DNA from: Micromonospora sp. PLK6-60 | Lineage (GTDB): Bacteria; Actinomycetota; Actinomycetes; Mycobacteriales; Micromonosporaceae | NCBI RefSeq assembly: GCF_019890675.1 | Contig: NZ_JAIOAA010000001.1 | Coordinates: 1-64,000, forward strand | Length of the DNA: 64,000 bases | Reading direction: 5' to 3' | Shown: piece after piece, positions 37,805 through 46,354 of the stretch | How positions within the stretch are numbered: the stretch's first letter is position 1 | Layout of the letters: the number at the start of each line of letters is the position of its first letter | Notes under the pieces: generated by a model | The model's database searches: none | What the model was told of the DNA's origin: nothing | The model's input: only the letters and a program-made list of their open reading frames with translations | Translations under genes and position numbers: made by a program

Positions 37805-39052
37805 ATGGCAGGCATGGGTGTCGGCGACGGGCCAGCCAGTTCCGGTCGAGGAATGGGGCTGCTGCGCGGGCGGGGTAGCGACCCGCAGGCCAGTTTCGTC
37901 GAGCTCTTCTTCGACCTGGTGGTGGTGTTCGCCCTCAATCGCCTGGTGACGACCACCGTGCGCGGGCTGCAGGGCGGCTCGCCCGGCCACCGGTGGACGA
38001 CGATCGTGCAGGCGATGCTGCTCATCCTGCCGCTGGTCTGGGTCTGGACGATCACGGTGTACGGCACGGCCCGGTTCGACCCGCGCCGCGCCGGGGCACG
38101 GGGCGTCATCCTCGCCACCGCCCTCGGCGTCCTCCTGCTGGGTGCCGCCGCACCGCAGGCGTTCGACTCCACCTCGGTGGTCTTCGCCGGGCTCTACGTG
38201 GCGCTCCAGGCGGGGCGCGCCCTGGCGCTGAGCCTGGCCCTGCGCCGGCATCCGCTGCGGCAGCTGTTCCGGGGCGCCTTCGGCTGGTTCTGCGTCTCGG
38301 CGGTGCCCTGGCTGGCCGGCGCCTTCCTGCACGGATGGCCGCAGCTCGTGCTCTGGTCGAGCGCCGTCGCCATCGACTACGGGTCGGCGCGGTTCGGGTG
38401 GCCGCTGCCCGGGCTGGGGCGGGAACGGGTCACCGCGTGGGCCACGGCCGCCGAGCACCTGGCCCACCGGTACCGGCAGCTGTTGATGATCGCGCTGGGT
38501 GAGGGGATCCTCGCGGTCGGCATCGCGTTCACCAACGGGCCCGGCTTCGGCAGCCTGGCCGCCACGCTCGGCCTGCTGGTCGCCTTCCTCACCATCGTGC
38601 TGTTCTGGCAGCTCTACATCTACAAGGCGGGACTGTTCATCGGCACGGCGGTCGGGATGGCGCGGGACCCGGCCCGCCTCGGTCGGGTGGCCGCGACCGC
38701 CCACGTACTCATGATCATGGGGATCGTCGCCACCGCGACCGGTCAGGATCTGGTGCAGCACCGCAGCGGCGGTCAGACGTACCCGACGTGGCTCGCGGTG
38801 ATGCTGGGCGGGCCGGCGGTGTTCCTCGGCGGCCGCGCGCTGCTGGAGTGGGTGGTCTACAGCCGGCTGTCGGTGCCCCGGCTGCTCGGCGCGGGGGCAC
38901 TGCTGCTGCTGAGCGTGCCGCTGGCCCTCGCACCGCCGCTGGCGGTCGTCGCGGCGGTCCCGGTGGTGCTGATCGTGATCACCGTCGTCGACCTCCAGCG
39001 GGCCGCCGGGAAACCACCCGAGGCGCCCGCGCCGCCCGGACCACCCGCCTGA
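37805..39052 (+). CDS. LtrA-family (low temperature requirement A) membrane protein
   Basis: A protein of 415 residues with about ten or eleven membrane segments. The LtrA signature SFVELFFDLVVVFALNRL is near the N-terminus and RYRQLLMIALGEGILAVG in the middle. The family is named after a Listeria gene needed for growth in the cold; its molecular function is unknown. ATG 37805 is used, but ATG 37853 (MGLLRGRG), nearer the first conserved helix, is also possible and neither has a well-placed ribosome site. Confidence 0.82.
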   Translation: MAGMGVGDGPASSGRGMGLLRGRGSDPQASFVELFFDLVVVFALNRLVTTTVRGLQGGSPGHRWTTIVQAMLLILPLVWVWTITVYGTARFDPRRAGARGVILATALGVLLLGAAAPQAFDSTSVVFAGLYVALQAGRALALSLALRRHPLRQLFRGAFGWFCVSAVPWLAGAFLHGWPQLVLWSSAVAIDYGSARFGWPLPGLGRERVTAWATAAEHLAHRYRQLLMIALGEGILAVGIAFTNGPGFGSLAATLGLLVAFLTIVLFWQLYIYKAGLFIGTAVGMARDPARLGRVAATAHVLMIMGIVATATGQDLVQHRSGGQTYPTWLAVMLGGPAVFLGGRALLEWVVYSRLSVPRLLGAGALLLLSVPLALAPPLAVVAAVPVVLIVITVVDLQRAAGKPPEAPAPPGPPA

Positions 39053-39148
39053 TCAGGAATCGAGAAGCAGCGGGGAGGCCGCCCGGCCTAGCCTTCTCCC
39101 AGACCGCCGGCAGCCCGCCGGCGTTCCCGACGGGAGGGGAACCCGACA

Positions 39149-39598
39149 GTGACCGCGAAGAACTCCACCACCGAATCCGCGGGCTTCAGCGCCGCCGAGC
39201 GGGCCGCGATGAAGGAACGCGCCGCCGAGCTGCGCGCCGAGGGCAGGAAGGGCGCCAAGCGGGCCGACGAGCTGCAGGCGCTGCTGGACCGGATCGCGCA
39301 GATGGCCCCGGCGGACCGGGCCCTCGCCGAGCGGGTGCACGTGGCGGTGACCGCCACCGCCCCGCAGCTGTCGCCGAAGACCTGGTACGGGATGCCCGCC
39401 TACGCGAACGCGGACGGCAAGATCGTCCTGTTCTTCCAGGACTCGGGCAAGTTCAACTACCGGTACTCGACGCTGGGCTTCCAGGATTCGGCCAACCTCG
39501 ACGACGGCGACCTGTGGCCGGTGGCGTACGCGCTGCGGAACTGGAGCCCCGCGGTGGAGCAGCGGGTGGTCGCGCTGGTGCGGGCCGCGGTCTCCTGA
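39149..39598 (+). CDS. DUF1801 domain protein
   Basis: A protein of 149 residues from GTG 39149 after GAGGGGAAC. The N-terminal half is charged and probably helical (AAERAAMKERAAELRAEGRK). The C-terminal half has the YdhG/DUF1801 signature: APQLSPKTWYGMPAYANADGKIVLFFQDSGKFNYRYSTLGF. This fold is related to frataxin-like small proteins. No enzyme function is established from sequence. It converges on the MBL hydrolase with only 4 bp between stops. Confidence 0.75.
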   Translation: MTAKNSTTESAGFSAAERAAMKERAAELRAEGRKGAKRADELQALLDRIAQMAPADRALAERVHVAVTATAPQLSPKTWYGMPAYANADGKIVLFFQDSGKFNYRYSTLGFQDSANLDDGDLWPVAYALRNWSPAVEQRVVALVRAAVS

Positions 39599-39602
39599 CC
39601 GC

Positions 39603-40328
39603 TCAGCCGGCCCCGCCGGCGAGCAGCCGGCGCAGCGCCTCCCGGGGCTTCGGGTGGTCGTGGCTGTCGACGAACCAGTCGTAGTCGTCGTAGGTCTCGG
39701 CCAGCCGGCGGATCAGCCGCACGTCGACGCCGTCGTCCGGGGCCCGCAGGTGCAGCGGCGGCGGATAGCAGCAGTCGCCGACGAGTAGCACGCCGGAGTC
39801 GGGCACCGCGACCACCGTGGAGTCCTCGGCGTGCCGGCCGCCGACATGGCGCAGCCGCACTCCCCCGGGCAGGTCGAGGGTGTCGGCGAACTCGACGTCC
39901 GGCGGGACGACCCGGAAACCCTCCCAGCCGCGCATCGCGCGGGCCCGGGCGGCGAGACTCGGCGCCAGTCGAGGGTTCGCGTCGGCCTGCTCGCGCAGGT
40001 ACGCCTCGCTCCACGGCCGGTCGGCCTCGGCCGCGAGGATCCGGGCTCCGGTGGCGTGCCCGATGATCTCGACGCCCGGCCAGGCGCAGGCCCCCCACGT
40101 GTGGTCCCAGTGGTGGTGGGTGTAGACGAGCCGGGTCGGCAGCGGCAGCCCGGCGGCCCGGACGGCCGCGCGGATGCGCCGCGCCGCGGTGGGACTGTTG
40201 CCCGCGTCGACGAGCAGCGTCCCGCCGGCGTCGGCGACGACGGCCACGCAGCCCTGCACCGTCGCCGGGTCCTCGTCGTGCGGCCACAGCCAGACCCGGC
40301 CGGCCAGGTGGCGCAGCGGAGGCGACAT
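39603..40328 (-). CDS. MBL-fold metallo-hydrolase
   Basis: A protein of 241 residues from ATG 40328 (a weakly supported start; the frame is open up to 40379). The metal-binding motif is THHHWDHTWG (HxHxDH). Further family ligands are HVGGRHAEDST and GDCCYPPP, and the C-terminal His is in FVDSHDHPK. These are all positions expected for a two-zinc beta-lactamase-fold hydrolase. Cytosolic; the substrate is unknown. Confidence 0.82.
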   Translation of the reverse strand: MSPPLRHLAGRVWLWPHDEDPATVQGCVAVVADAGGTLLVDAGNSPTAARRIRAAVRAAGLPLPTRLVYTHHHWDHTWGACAWPGVEIIGHATGARILAAEADRPWSEAYLREQADANPRLAPSLAARARAMRGWEGFRVVPPDVEFADTLDLPGGVRLRHVGGRHAEDSTVVAVPDSGVLLVGDCCYPPPLHLRAPDDGVDVRLIRRLAETYDDYDWFVDSHDHPKPREALRRLLAGGAG

Positions 40329-40397
40329 GCCGGCAGGATACCGCCGGGGTGCCGCAGCCGGACCGTCCGGAACCGGCACCCCGGCCCCGGGGCACGG

Positions 40398-40898
40398 TCA
40401 CCGCACGCGCTTCTCGTAGCGCCGGCAGGCGACGGTGACGGTGGCTCCGGCAGCCGTTCCGGCTTCGGCGGGGTAGTCGAGGGCCGCCGCGTCGCGCCAG
40501 CCACAACGGGCGTAGAACCGGCGGGCCCGGGCGTTGCCGACCGCGACCGCCAGCCAGGCGGCGTCGAACCGTTCGGCCACCGCCCGCTCGGCGGCGGCGA
40601 GCAGCGCGTCGGCCACGCCGGTGCCGCGGGCCGACCCGGCGACGTACACCTGCTCCACCTCGTCGTCGCGGACGGTGACGAAACCGACGAGCCGCTCGCC
40701 CAGCGTGGCGACCGTGGTGGTGGGCAGACGGGGCGGCACCCGGTCGCGGAAGTCGGCGAGCCGGCGGTGCCGGTGCAGCTCGGCGGGGACGTGCCCGGCG
40801 TGGCCGTCCCGCCAGCCCTGGTGCCACAGCGCGGCGATCGCCTCGGTGTCGTCGGGATGCGCCGGGCGCAGTACGAGATCGGTGCGGTGCTCCGTCAC
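40398..40898 (-). CDS. GNAT-family N-acetyltransferase
   Basis: A protein of 166 residues from GTG 40898, preceded by GGGGAGGG; GTG 40913 is the alternative but lies on that ribosome site. The sequence shows a GNAT fold: LVLRPAHPDDTEAIAALW, VGFVTVRDDEVEQVYVAGSARGTGVADALLAAAE (motif A, RGTGVA) and VAVGNARARRFYARCGWRD (motif B). It is divergent from the marR gene with a 60-bp shared region, so MarR may control it too. Confidence 0.82.
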   Translation of the reverse strand: MTEHRTDLVLRPAHPDDTEAIAALWHQGWRDGHAGHVPAELHRHRRLADFRDRVPPRLPTTTVATLGERLVGFVTVRDDEVEQVYVAGSARGTGVADALLAAAERAVAERFDAAWLAVAVGNARARRFYARCGWRDAAALDYPAEAGTAAGATVTVACRRYEKRVR

Positions 40899-40935
40899 CT
40901 CGACCCTCCCCACGAGATGGGACTTGCATTCCTAA

Positions 40936-40949
40936 CTTAGGGCTCTAAG
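40936..40949. promoter_or_regulatory. MarR operator candidate in the divergent marR/GNAT promoter
   Basis: CTTAGGGCTCTAAG is an inverted repeat with one mismatch. It ends 9 bp before the marR start and contains the -10-like TCTAAGAT stretch, so the marR transcript has at most a very short leader and is probably autorepressed. Confidence 0.55.
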
Positions 40950-40958
40950 ATACTCCGC

Positions 40959-41378
40959 ATGAACCATCCGAACAACCTCGGGCTGGAACTGCACACGCTG
41001 GTGTCCCGCCTGGAGCGTGCCGGTGACCGCATCCTGCGCGCCGGCCACGGCCTGTCCTACCGGCGGTTCATGGTCCTCGTCACGGTCGGCGAGCTGGGCG
41101 CGTGCACCCAGCGGGCGCTGGCCGACAGCCTGGCCGTGACCGAGCCCTCGGTCAGCCGGATGATCGCCGCCCTCGCCGGCACCGGGCTGCTCACCGTGAC
41201 CCCCGACCCGGCCGGCGGCAACCGGCGACGGATCGCCCTCACCGACTCCGGCCGGCGGCTGGTCGACCGGGCGGGCACCGAGCTGATCGGACGGCTCACC
41301 GAGCTGGTCGAGTCCAGCGGCGTGCCGTTCGACAGCTACCTCGCCCACACCCGGCGGTTGAACGCCGCCCTCGCCTGA
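40959..41378 (+). CDS. MarR-family transcriptional regulator
   Basis: A protein of 139 residues from ATG 40959. The winged helix is clear: RRFMVLVTVGELGACTQRALADSLAVTEPSVSRMIAALAGTGLLTVT, then the wing PDPAGGNRRRIALTDSGRRLV. There are N- and C-terminal dimerisation helices. It is probably the first gene of an operon with the alpha/beta hydrolase starting 34 bp later. It may respond to a small phenolic or lipophilic ligand that the hydrolase degrades; this is inference from context. Confidence 0.87.
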   Translation: MNHPNNLGLELHTLVSRLERAGDRILRAGHGLSYRRFMVLVTVGELGACTQRALADSLAVTEPSVSRMIAALAGTGLLTVTPDPAGGNRRRIALTDSGRRLVDRAGTELIGRLTELVESSGVPFDSYLAHTRRLNAALA

Positions 41379-41412
41379 CCCACCCACCCCGGATCACCGT
41401 GCGGAGTTCGCC

Positions 41413-42243
41413 ATGCTGACCACCCCCGCCACCCACACCGTCCGTTCCGCCGACGGCACCACCATCGCCTACCACACCACCGGCACCGGCCCGGATCTGC
41501 TGATCGTCCCCGGCGCGCTCAGCGACGCCGCCGACTTCGCCACCCTGGCCGAGGCGCTCGCCGACACCTTCACCGTGCACACGGTGCAGCGGCGCGGCCG
41601 CCGGGGCAGCGGCCCGCTCGGACCCGGGTACGGCATCGAGGCCGAGTGCGCCGACCTCGCCGCGGTCCGGGCCGCCACCGGCGCCCGCTACGTCTTCGGC
41701 CACAGCTTCGGCGGCCTGGTGGCGCTCGAAGCGGCCCGCCGGGACCACGACATCAGCAAACTGGCCGTCTACGAGCCCGGAGTCAGCGTCGACGGGCTGA
41801 TCCCCACCGACTGGATCCCGCCGGCGCGCCGGTTCCTGGCCCAGGGCCGCCCGATCGACGCGTTCGCCACGTTCTCCATCGCCACCGGCCCGCGCGCGGC
41901 ACGCCGCAACCCGCGCTGGCTGATGGCCGCCATCCTGCGGCTGGCCTTCCGCGGCGAGAAGCGGGCGAAGGTCGTCGAGCTGCTCGACCCGGCCCTGCAC
42001 GAGCACGCCGAGGTCGGCCGGCTCGACGACAGCTACCCCCACTACCGCGAGATCGCCGCCGACGTGCTGCTGATGACCGGCGGACGGAGCGACCTGGCCC
42101 ACGTGGGCGCGTCCACGGCCCGGCTCACCGAGGTGCTCCCCTCGTCGCGGGTGCTCACCTTCCCGAAACTGGACCACTTCGGACCGCACCACAAGGGCGA
42201 GGCGGCGGTCGCCGAGGCGCTCACCACGTTCCTGCTCACCTGA
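41413..42243 (+). CDS. Alpha/beta hydrolase in the MarR operon
   Basis: A protein of 276 residues from ATG 41413. Motifs are LLIVPGALSDAADF (oxyanion region), VFGHSFGGLVALEAA (nucleophile Ser in GHSFGG), DVLLMTGGRSDLAHV (Asp region) and FPKLDHFGPHHKG (catalytic His). No signal peptide. It is an esterase or related hydrolase; the substrate is unknown. Confidence 0.84.
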   Translation: MLTTPATHTVRSADGTTIAYHTTGTGPDLLIVPGALSDAADFATLAEALADTFTVHTVQRRGRRGSGPLGPGYGIEAECADLAAVRAATGARYVFGHSFGGLVALEAARRDHDISKLAVYEPGVSVDGLIPTDWIPPARRFLAQGRPIDAFATFSIATGPRAARRNPRWLMAAILRLAFRGEKRAKVVELLDPALHEHAEVGRLDDSYPHYREIAADVLLMTGGRSDLAHVGASTARLTEVLPSSRVLTFPKLDHFGPHHKGEAAVAEALTTFLLT

Positions 42244-42365
42244 TCCGCGCACCCCCGTGCCGGCCGTTCCCGCCGAACGGTCGGCACACTCATGTTCGTG
42301 GATATTGACGGCGGCCACTGCGACGGAAAGAATCACCGCACCCCTGATCCCCGCTGGGAGGCGCA

Positions 42366-43247
42366 ATGACCCGTCCCCGCCTGCCGTTCGCCCGGGCGGC
42401 CACGATCGTGGCCGCCATCACCGGTGTGCTGCTCGCCGCCACCTCACCCGCCAGCGCGGCCGTACCCACCGGACGGTACGTCGCCCTGGGCGACTCGTAC
42501 ACCGCCGGTCCGCTGATCCCCACCCAGACCGACCTGAACTGCCTGCGCTCCAACCGCAACTACCCGTCCCTCGTCGCCGCCTCCGCCGGGTCCTCGTCGT
42601 TCGCCGACGTGAGCTGCTCCGGCGCCACCACCAACGACATCCTCAACGGCGGCAGCGGCCAGCTGGGCATCTCGGTGCCGCCGCAGGTCCGGGCGGTGAC
42701 CTCGAGCACCGCGCTGGTCACCGTGCAGATCGGGGGCAACGACATCGGCTTCTCCGGCATCATCAGCGAGTGCGCGGAGGCCAGCCTGGACAGCCCGCTC
42801 GGTTCGCCCTGCAAGAACAGGTACACCGCCGGCGGCACCGACCAACTACAGGCCCGGATCAACGCCACCGCGCCGAAGGTGACCGCCGTGCTGCAGGCCG
42901 TCCGCGCGGCCGCCCCGGGTGCGCGGATCGTGGTGCTCGGGTATCCGGCGATCCTGCCGGACAGCGGCTACGGCTGCTGGCCCGTGGTCCCCATCGCCTA
43001 CCAGGACGTGCCGTACCTGCGGACGGTCGAGAAATCGTTGAACGCCATGCTGGCCAGCGTCTCCGCCGCGAACAACGCCACCTACGCCGACGTCTACACC
43101 CCGTCCATCGGCCGGGACGCCTGCAAGGGCAGCGGCACCCGGTGGGTCGAGGGGTTGATCCCGCAGAACTCCGCCGCACCGTTCCACCCCAACGCCGCCG
43201 GTGAGCAGGGCATGGCCACCGCCCTGCTGGCCACCCTGAACCGCTGA
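42366..43247 (+). CDS. Secreted SGNH/GDSL-type esterase or lipase
   Basis: A protein of 293 residues from ATG 42366 after GGGAGGCGC. Sec signal with cleavage near ASA-AV (residue ~32). All SGNH blocks are present: block I VALGDSYTAG (nucleophile Ser), block II with the oxyanion Gly (CSGATTND), block III IGGNDIGF and block V FHPNAAGEQGMA with the catalytic His. Six or more cysteines probably form disulfides, as in Streptomyces extracellular lipases of this group. It would hydrolyse acyl esters outside the cell. Confidence 0.87.
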   Translation: MTRPRLPFARAATIVAAITGVLLAATSPASAAVPTGRYVALGDSYTAGPLIPTQTDLNCLRSNRNYPSLVAASAGSSSFADVSCSGATTNDILNGGSGQLGISVPPQVRAVTSSTALVTVQIGGNDIGFSGIISECAEASLDSPLGSPCKNRYTAGGTDQLQARINATAPKVTAVLQAVRAAAPGARIVVLGYPAILPDSGYGCWPVVPIAYQDVPYLRTVEKSLNAMLASVSAANNATYADVYTPSIGRDACKGSGTRWVEGLIPQNSAAPFHPNAAGEQGMATALLATLNR

Positions 43248-43253
43248 CCGGGC

Positions 43254-43286
43254 GAGGGGCCCCGCCGGCAGCCGGCGGGGCCCCTC
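43254..43286. terminator. Perfect 16-bp bidirectional terminator
   Basis: GAGGGGCCCCGCCGGC (43254-43269) and its full complement (43271-43286) lie between the convergent GDSL and SDR genes. Confidence 0.75.
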
Positions 43287-43305
43287 GGCCAGCCGACGCC
43301 GGCAG

Positions 43306-44055
43306 CTACCGGACCGGCAGGCGCAGGCCCGACATGCCGCCGTCGACGGCGACCGAGGTGCCCGTCACCGCGCCGGCCGCCGGCGACGCGAGATAGGCCA
43401 CCGCCTCGGCAACCTCCGCCGCGGTGACCAGCCGCCCCATCGGTTGGCGGGCGGCGAGCCGGCGCTTCTCGGCCGGCGGGTCGGCCGCGCCGGCGAGCAG
43501 CCGGGCCACCCACGGGGTGTCCACCGTCCCGGGCGCGACGCAGTTGACCCGGATCCCCTCGCCGACCAGGTCGGCGGCCATGGCCAGGGTCAGCGCGTGC
43601 ACCGCCCCCTTCGACGCCGAGTAGAGGGCCCGCTGCGGCAGGCCGGCGCCGGCCGCGATCGAGGAGATGTTGACGATCGCCGCCGCCCGGGACCGGCGCA
43701 GGTACGGCAGCGCCACGGCGGTGGTCCGGGCCACCCCGGTCACGTTGACGTCCAGCACGCGGGCCCATTCCGCGTCGTCGTTGTCCTCGACCGTGCCGAC
43801 GGCGGAGATGCCCGAGTTGTTGACCAGGATGTCCACCCCGCCGAACGCCTCGGCCACCGAGGCCATCGCCGCGGTGACCGAGGCCCGGTCGGCCACGTCG
43901 GCCCGTACCGCGTGCAGGCGTGGGTCCGCCGGCGTCCGGGCCGGGTCGAGGTCGAGGATGCCCACCCGGGCGCCGCGGGCACGCAGGGCCGCCGCGCAGG
44001 CCCGCCCGATCCCCGACGCGCCGCCGGTCACCACCGCCACCAGGCCGTCGAACAC
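43306..44055 (-). CDS. SDR-family NAD(P)-dependent oxidoreductase
   Basis: A protein of 249 residues from GTG 44055, placed 7 bp after AAGGAGGGGA; the frame is open further but this start gives the usual SDR N-terminus. It has the cofactor motif VTGGASGIGRA, an acidic residue after beta 2 (ILDLDP) suggesting NAD preference, VNNSGISAVG, catalytic YSASK with the upstream Ser in NISSIA, and the C-terminal TGTSVAVDGGMSG. A classical SDR of the FabG/3-ketoacyl reductase or alcohol dehydrogenase type; the substrate is unknown. Confidence 0.86.
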   Translation of the reverse strand: MFDGLVAVVTGGASGIGRACAAALRARGARVGILDLDPARTPADPRLHAVRADVADRASVTAAMASVAEAFGGVDILVNNSGISAVGTVEDNDDAEWARVLDVNVTGVARTTAVALPYLRRSRAAAIVNISSIAAGAGLPQRALYSASKGAVHALTLAMAADLVGEGIRVNCVAPGTVDTPWVARLLAGAADPPAEKRRLAARQPMGRLVTAAEVAEAVAYLASPAAGAVTGTSVAVDGGMSGLRLPVR

Positions 44056-44407
44056 GGAAATCCCCTCCTTCGGCTGCGCGCCGCGTACGCCGGCGGCGCC
44101 CAACTGGATCGTCGGACCCGGCTCAAGCCCGTCTCAGTGGCGTCCGTTGCCGGCCGAGGCCGTCGATCTCGACCTCCAGTGGCTCGCACGCGCCCACACC
44201 GGGGATCGGTCGACCGGCCGCGTGGCGGCCGGCGGTCCGACCGTACCCCGGCGTCGGCCGCCGGTGGCGCCGGTGCGGGCCGGGCCCGGGCCGGCCGGGC
44301 CGGCACTCGATCCGGCCGACCCGCCGGGCGTGTCGAGAACCGGGGTGCGGCTCCGTCCCAGGGGTGGCGGTGGCCAGAATGGGTCACCCGGCACCGAGGA
44401 GAACCAG
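44056..44407. other. Intergenic region, nothing clear
   Basis: 352 bp between the divergent SDR and YciI genes. Apart from ribosome sites at both ends (AAGGAGGGGA for the SDR, GAGGAG for YciI) I see no motif or gene. Confidence 0.4.
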
Positions 44408-44815
44408 ATGGCCAAGTACCTGCTGCTCAAGCACTACCGGGGCGCGCCGGCTCCGGTCAACGACGTGCCCATGTCCGAGTGGACGCCGGAGGAGTTCTCG
44501 GCGCACGTGCGGTACATGAACGACTTCGCGGCCCGGCTGGAGCGCACCGGCGAGTTCGTCGGCGAGCTGGCGCTCGCCCCGGAGGGCACGTTCGTCCGGT
44601 ACGACGGCGAGGGACGCCCGCCGGTCACCGACGGCCCGTTCGCCGAGACCAAGGACCTCGTCGCCGGCTGGATGGTGATCGACGTCGACAGCTACGAGCG
44701 GGCCGTCGAGCTGGCCGGCGAGTTGTCGGCCGCGCCCGGCGCCGGCGGGCGGCCGATCCACGAGTGGCTCGAACTGCGCCCGCTCCTGAGCGCGCCGCCC
44801 ACCATCACGGAGTGA
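44408..44815 (+). CDS. YciI-family (DGPF domain) protein
   Basis: A protein of 135 residues from ATG 44408 after GAGGAG. It starts MAKYLLLKHYRG and carries the family hallmark VTDGPFAETKDLVAGWMVID, ending HEWLELRPL. YciI-like proteins are small dimeric alpha/beta-barrel proteins. In actinobacteria they often sit beside extracytoplasmic sigma factor genes, but none is adjacent here. Function unknown. Confidence 0.85.
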   Translation: MAKYLLLKHYRGAPAPVNDVPMSEWTPEEFSAHVRYMNDFAARLERTGEFVGELALAPEGTFVRYDGEGRPPVTDGPFAETKDLVAGWMVIDVDSYERAVELAGELSAAPGAGGRPIHEWLELRPLLSAPPTITE

Positions 44816-44819
44816 CCGG

Positions 44820-46175
44820 TCAGGTCGGTCGGAGTCCGGCGGCGACCGCGTCGGCGACGGCAACGCGGATCGGGTCCGGGTCCGACCAGCTCCAGTTGGG
44901 GTGGGCCCGGTTGGTCAGCAGCACGAGCACCAGTTTGCGGCGCGGATCGACCAGCAATGAGGTGCCGGTGAAGCCGGTGTGGCCGAACGTCGCCGGCCCG
45001 GCGAGGTCGCCCATGAACCACGGCTGGTTCAGCACCACGCCGAGGCCGTGGTCGGCGGGTCGGCCGGGACGGTCCGGGTCGTAGGCCCGCCTGCCCCGGT
45101 TCGCGTTGCTGAGCATCCGGTCGACGACGGCCGACGACAGGATCCGCCGGCCCTGGTAGGTGCCGCCGTTGAGCAGCAACTGCCCGATGACGGCGACCTC
45201 CTCGGCGGTGGCGAAGACGCCGGCGTGTCCGGCGACGCCGCCGAGGAGGGCGCACACGTCGTCGTGCACGGTGCCGCGCAGCAGCCCGCGTGACGTCCGG
45301 GCGTCCGTGGCCACCAGCCGGTGCGCCTTCGCCGACGCGGACAGCCACGTCAGTGGCCGGAAGCCGGTGTCCCTGAGGCCCAGCGGGGTGGTCAGTCCGT
45401 CGCGCAGGGCCCGGTCCAGGGAGGTGCCGGTCAGCTGCTCCACCAGCTGGGCCAGGACCATCAGGCCGACGCTGGAGTAGCGGAACGCGTCCCCGGGTGT
45501 CGCGCCGGGCAGCAGCGGGGTGCCCAGCACGGCCGCGCGGCGGGCGGCGTCGCCGGACAGGCCCCGCACCTTGGCCCCGACCGGCAGCGCGCCGGTGTGG
45601 GCGAGCAGCATCGCCACCGTCACCCGCTCCTTGCCGGGCCCGCTGAAGCCGGGCAGGTACGCCTGCACCGGCGCGGCCAGCTCCACCCTGCCCTGGTCGA
45701 CCAGTTGCAGGACCAGGATGGCGGTGTACACCTTGGTCAGCGAGGCGAGGTCGAAGATCGAGTCCGGCCGCATCGGCACCCGCTGGCGTGCCGGCAGTTC
45801 CCGGGGGCCGGCCGCGTACCGCAGCGCGTGACCCACCGCGGTGTGCATGGTGATCTCCCCGTCCACCATGGCGAGAGCGACCGCGCCCGCGTATGCCGGG
45901 TGTCTCGGGTGCGCCGGGGTCGGCTTCAGGTGGCGGGTCAGGATATCCGTGACGCGCTGCGCGTACGGCGCGGGCCCGGCCGCCCGGGGGGTCGGGGTGG
46001 CGGACGTCGGTGCCGCCACCGGCGCGCTGGCCGCGACCCGCCCCGGCACGCCGGTGCCGCCGGTCGGTCCGGTCGCCCCGGGAGCGGGCCGGGCGGGGCG
46101 GTCGGCGCAGCCGGTCAGGGTGGCGGTGGTCGCGGCGAGGCCCGCACCGAGCAGGGTACGGCGGGCGAGGTGCAC
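44820..46175 (-). CDS. Exported serine hydrolase of the beta-lactamase/penicillin-binding family
   Basis: A protein of 451 residues from GTG 46175; ATG 46238 is an alternative without better support. The start region has twin arginines (LARRTLLGAGLAATTATLTGC) and a lipobox-like LTGC, so it is probably a Tat-exported lipoprotein. A Pro/Ala-rich spacer leads to the beta-lactamase domain: SxxK is FDLASLTKVYT, the YxS motif is FRYSSVGLMVL and the third motif is HTGFTGTS. Family members include esterases, D-amino-acid peptidases and inactive homologues. The exact role is unknown. Confidence 0.83.
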   Translation of the reverse strand: MHLARRTLLGAGLAATTATLTGCADRPARPAPGATGPTGGTGVPGRVAASAPVAAPTSATPTPRAAGPAPYAQRVTDILTRHLKPTPAHPRHPAYAGAVALAMVDGEITMHTAVGHALRYAAGPRELPARQRVPMRPDSIFDLASLTKVYTAILVLQLVDQGRVELAAPVQAYLPGFSGPGKERVTVAMLLAHTGALPVGAKVRGLSGDAARRAAVLGTPLLPGATPGDAFRYSSVGLMVLAQLVEQLTGTSLDRALRDGLTTPLGLRDTGFRPLTWLSASAKAHRLVATDARTSRGLLRGTVHDDVCALLGGVAGHAGVFATAEEVAVIGQLLLNGGTYQGRRILSSAVVDRMLSNANRGRRAYDPDRPGRPADHGLGVVLNQPWFMGDLAGPATFGHTGFTGTSLLVDPRRKLVLVLLTNRAHPNWSWSDPDPIRVAVADAVAAGLRPT

Positions 46176-46354
46176 GCGTGCATGGTGCCAGAGTCGTCCG
46201 GTGGCCGGAAGACCGGCCCGCCGGTCCACAAGGGACATCCGGTTGACAAGATCATCGATGCGGTGATCGAAGATCGCCTATCCGGGTGATGTCCGCGTGA
46301 TCACTCTACCCGTACCTTGCTGGCGACTCGTGATCGGACGAACGGGGGTTGGTC

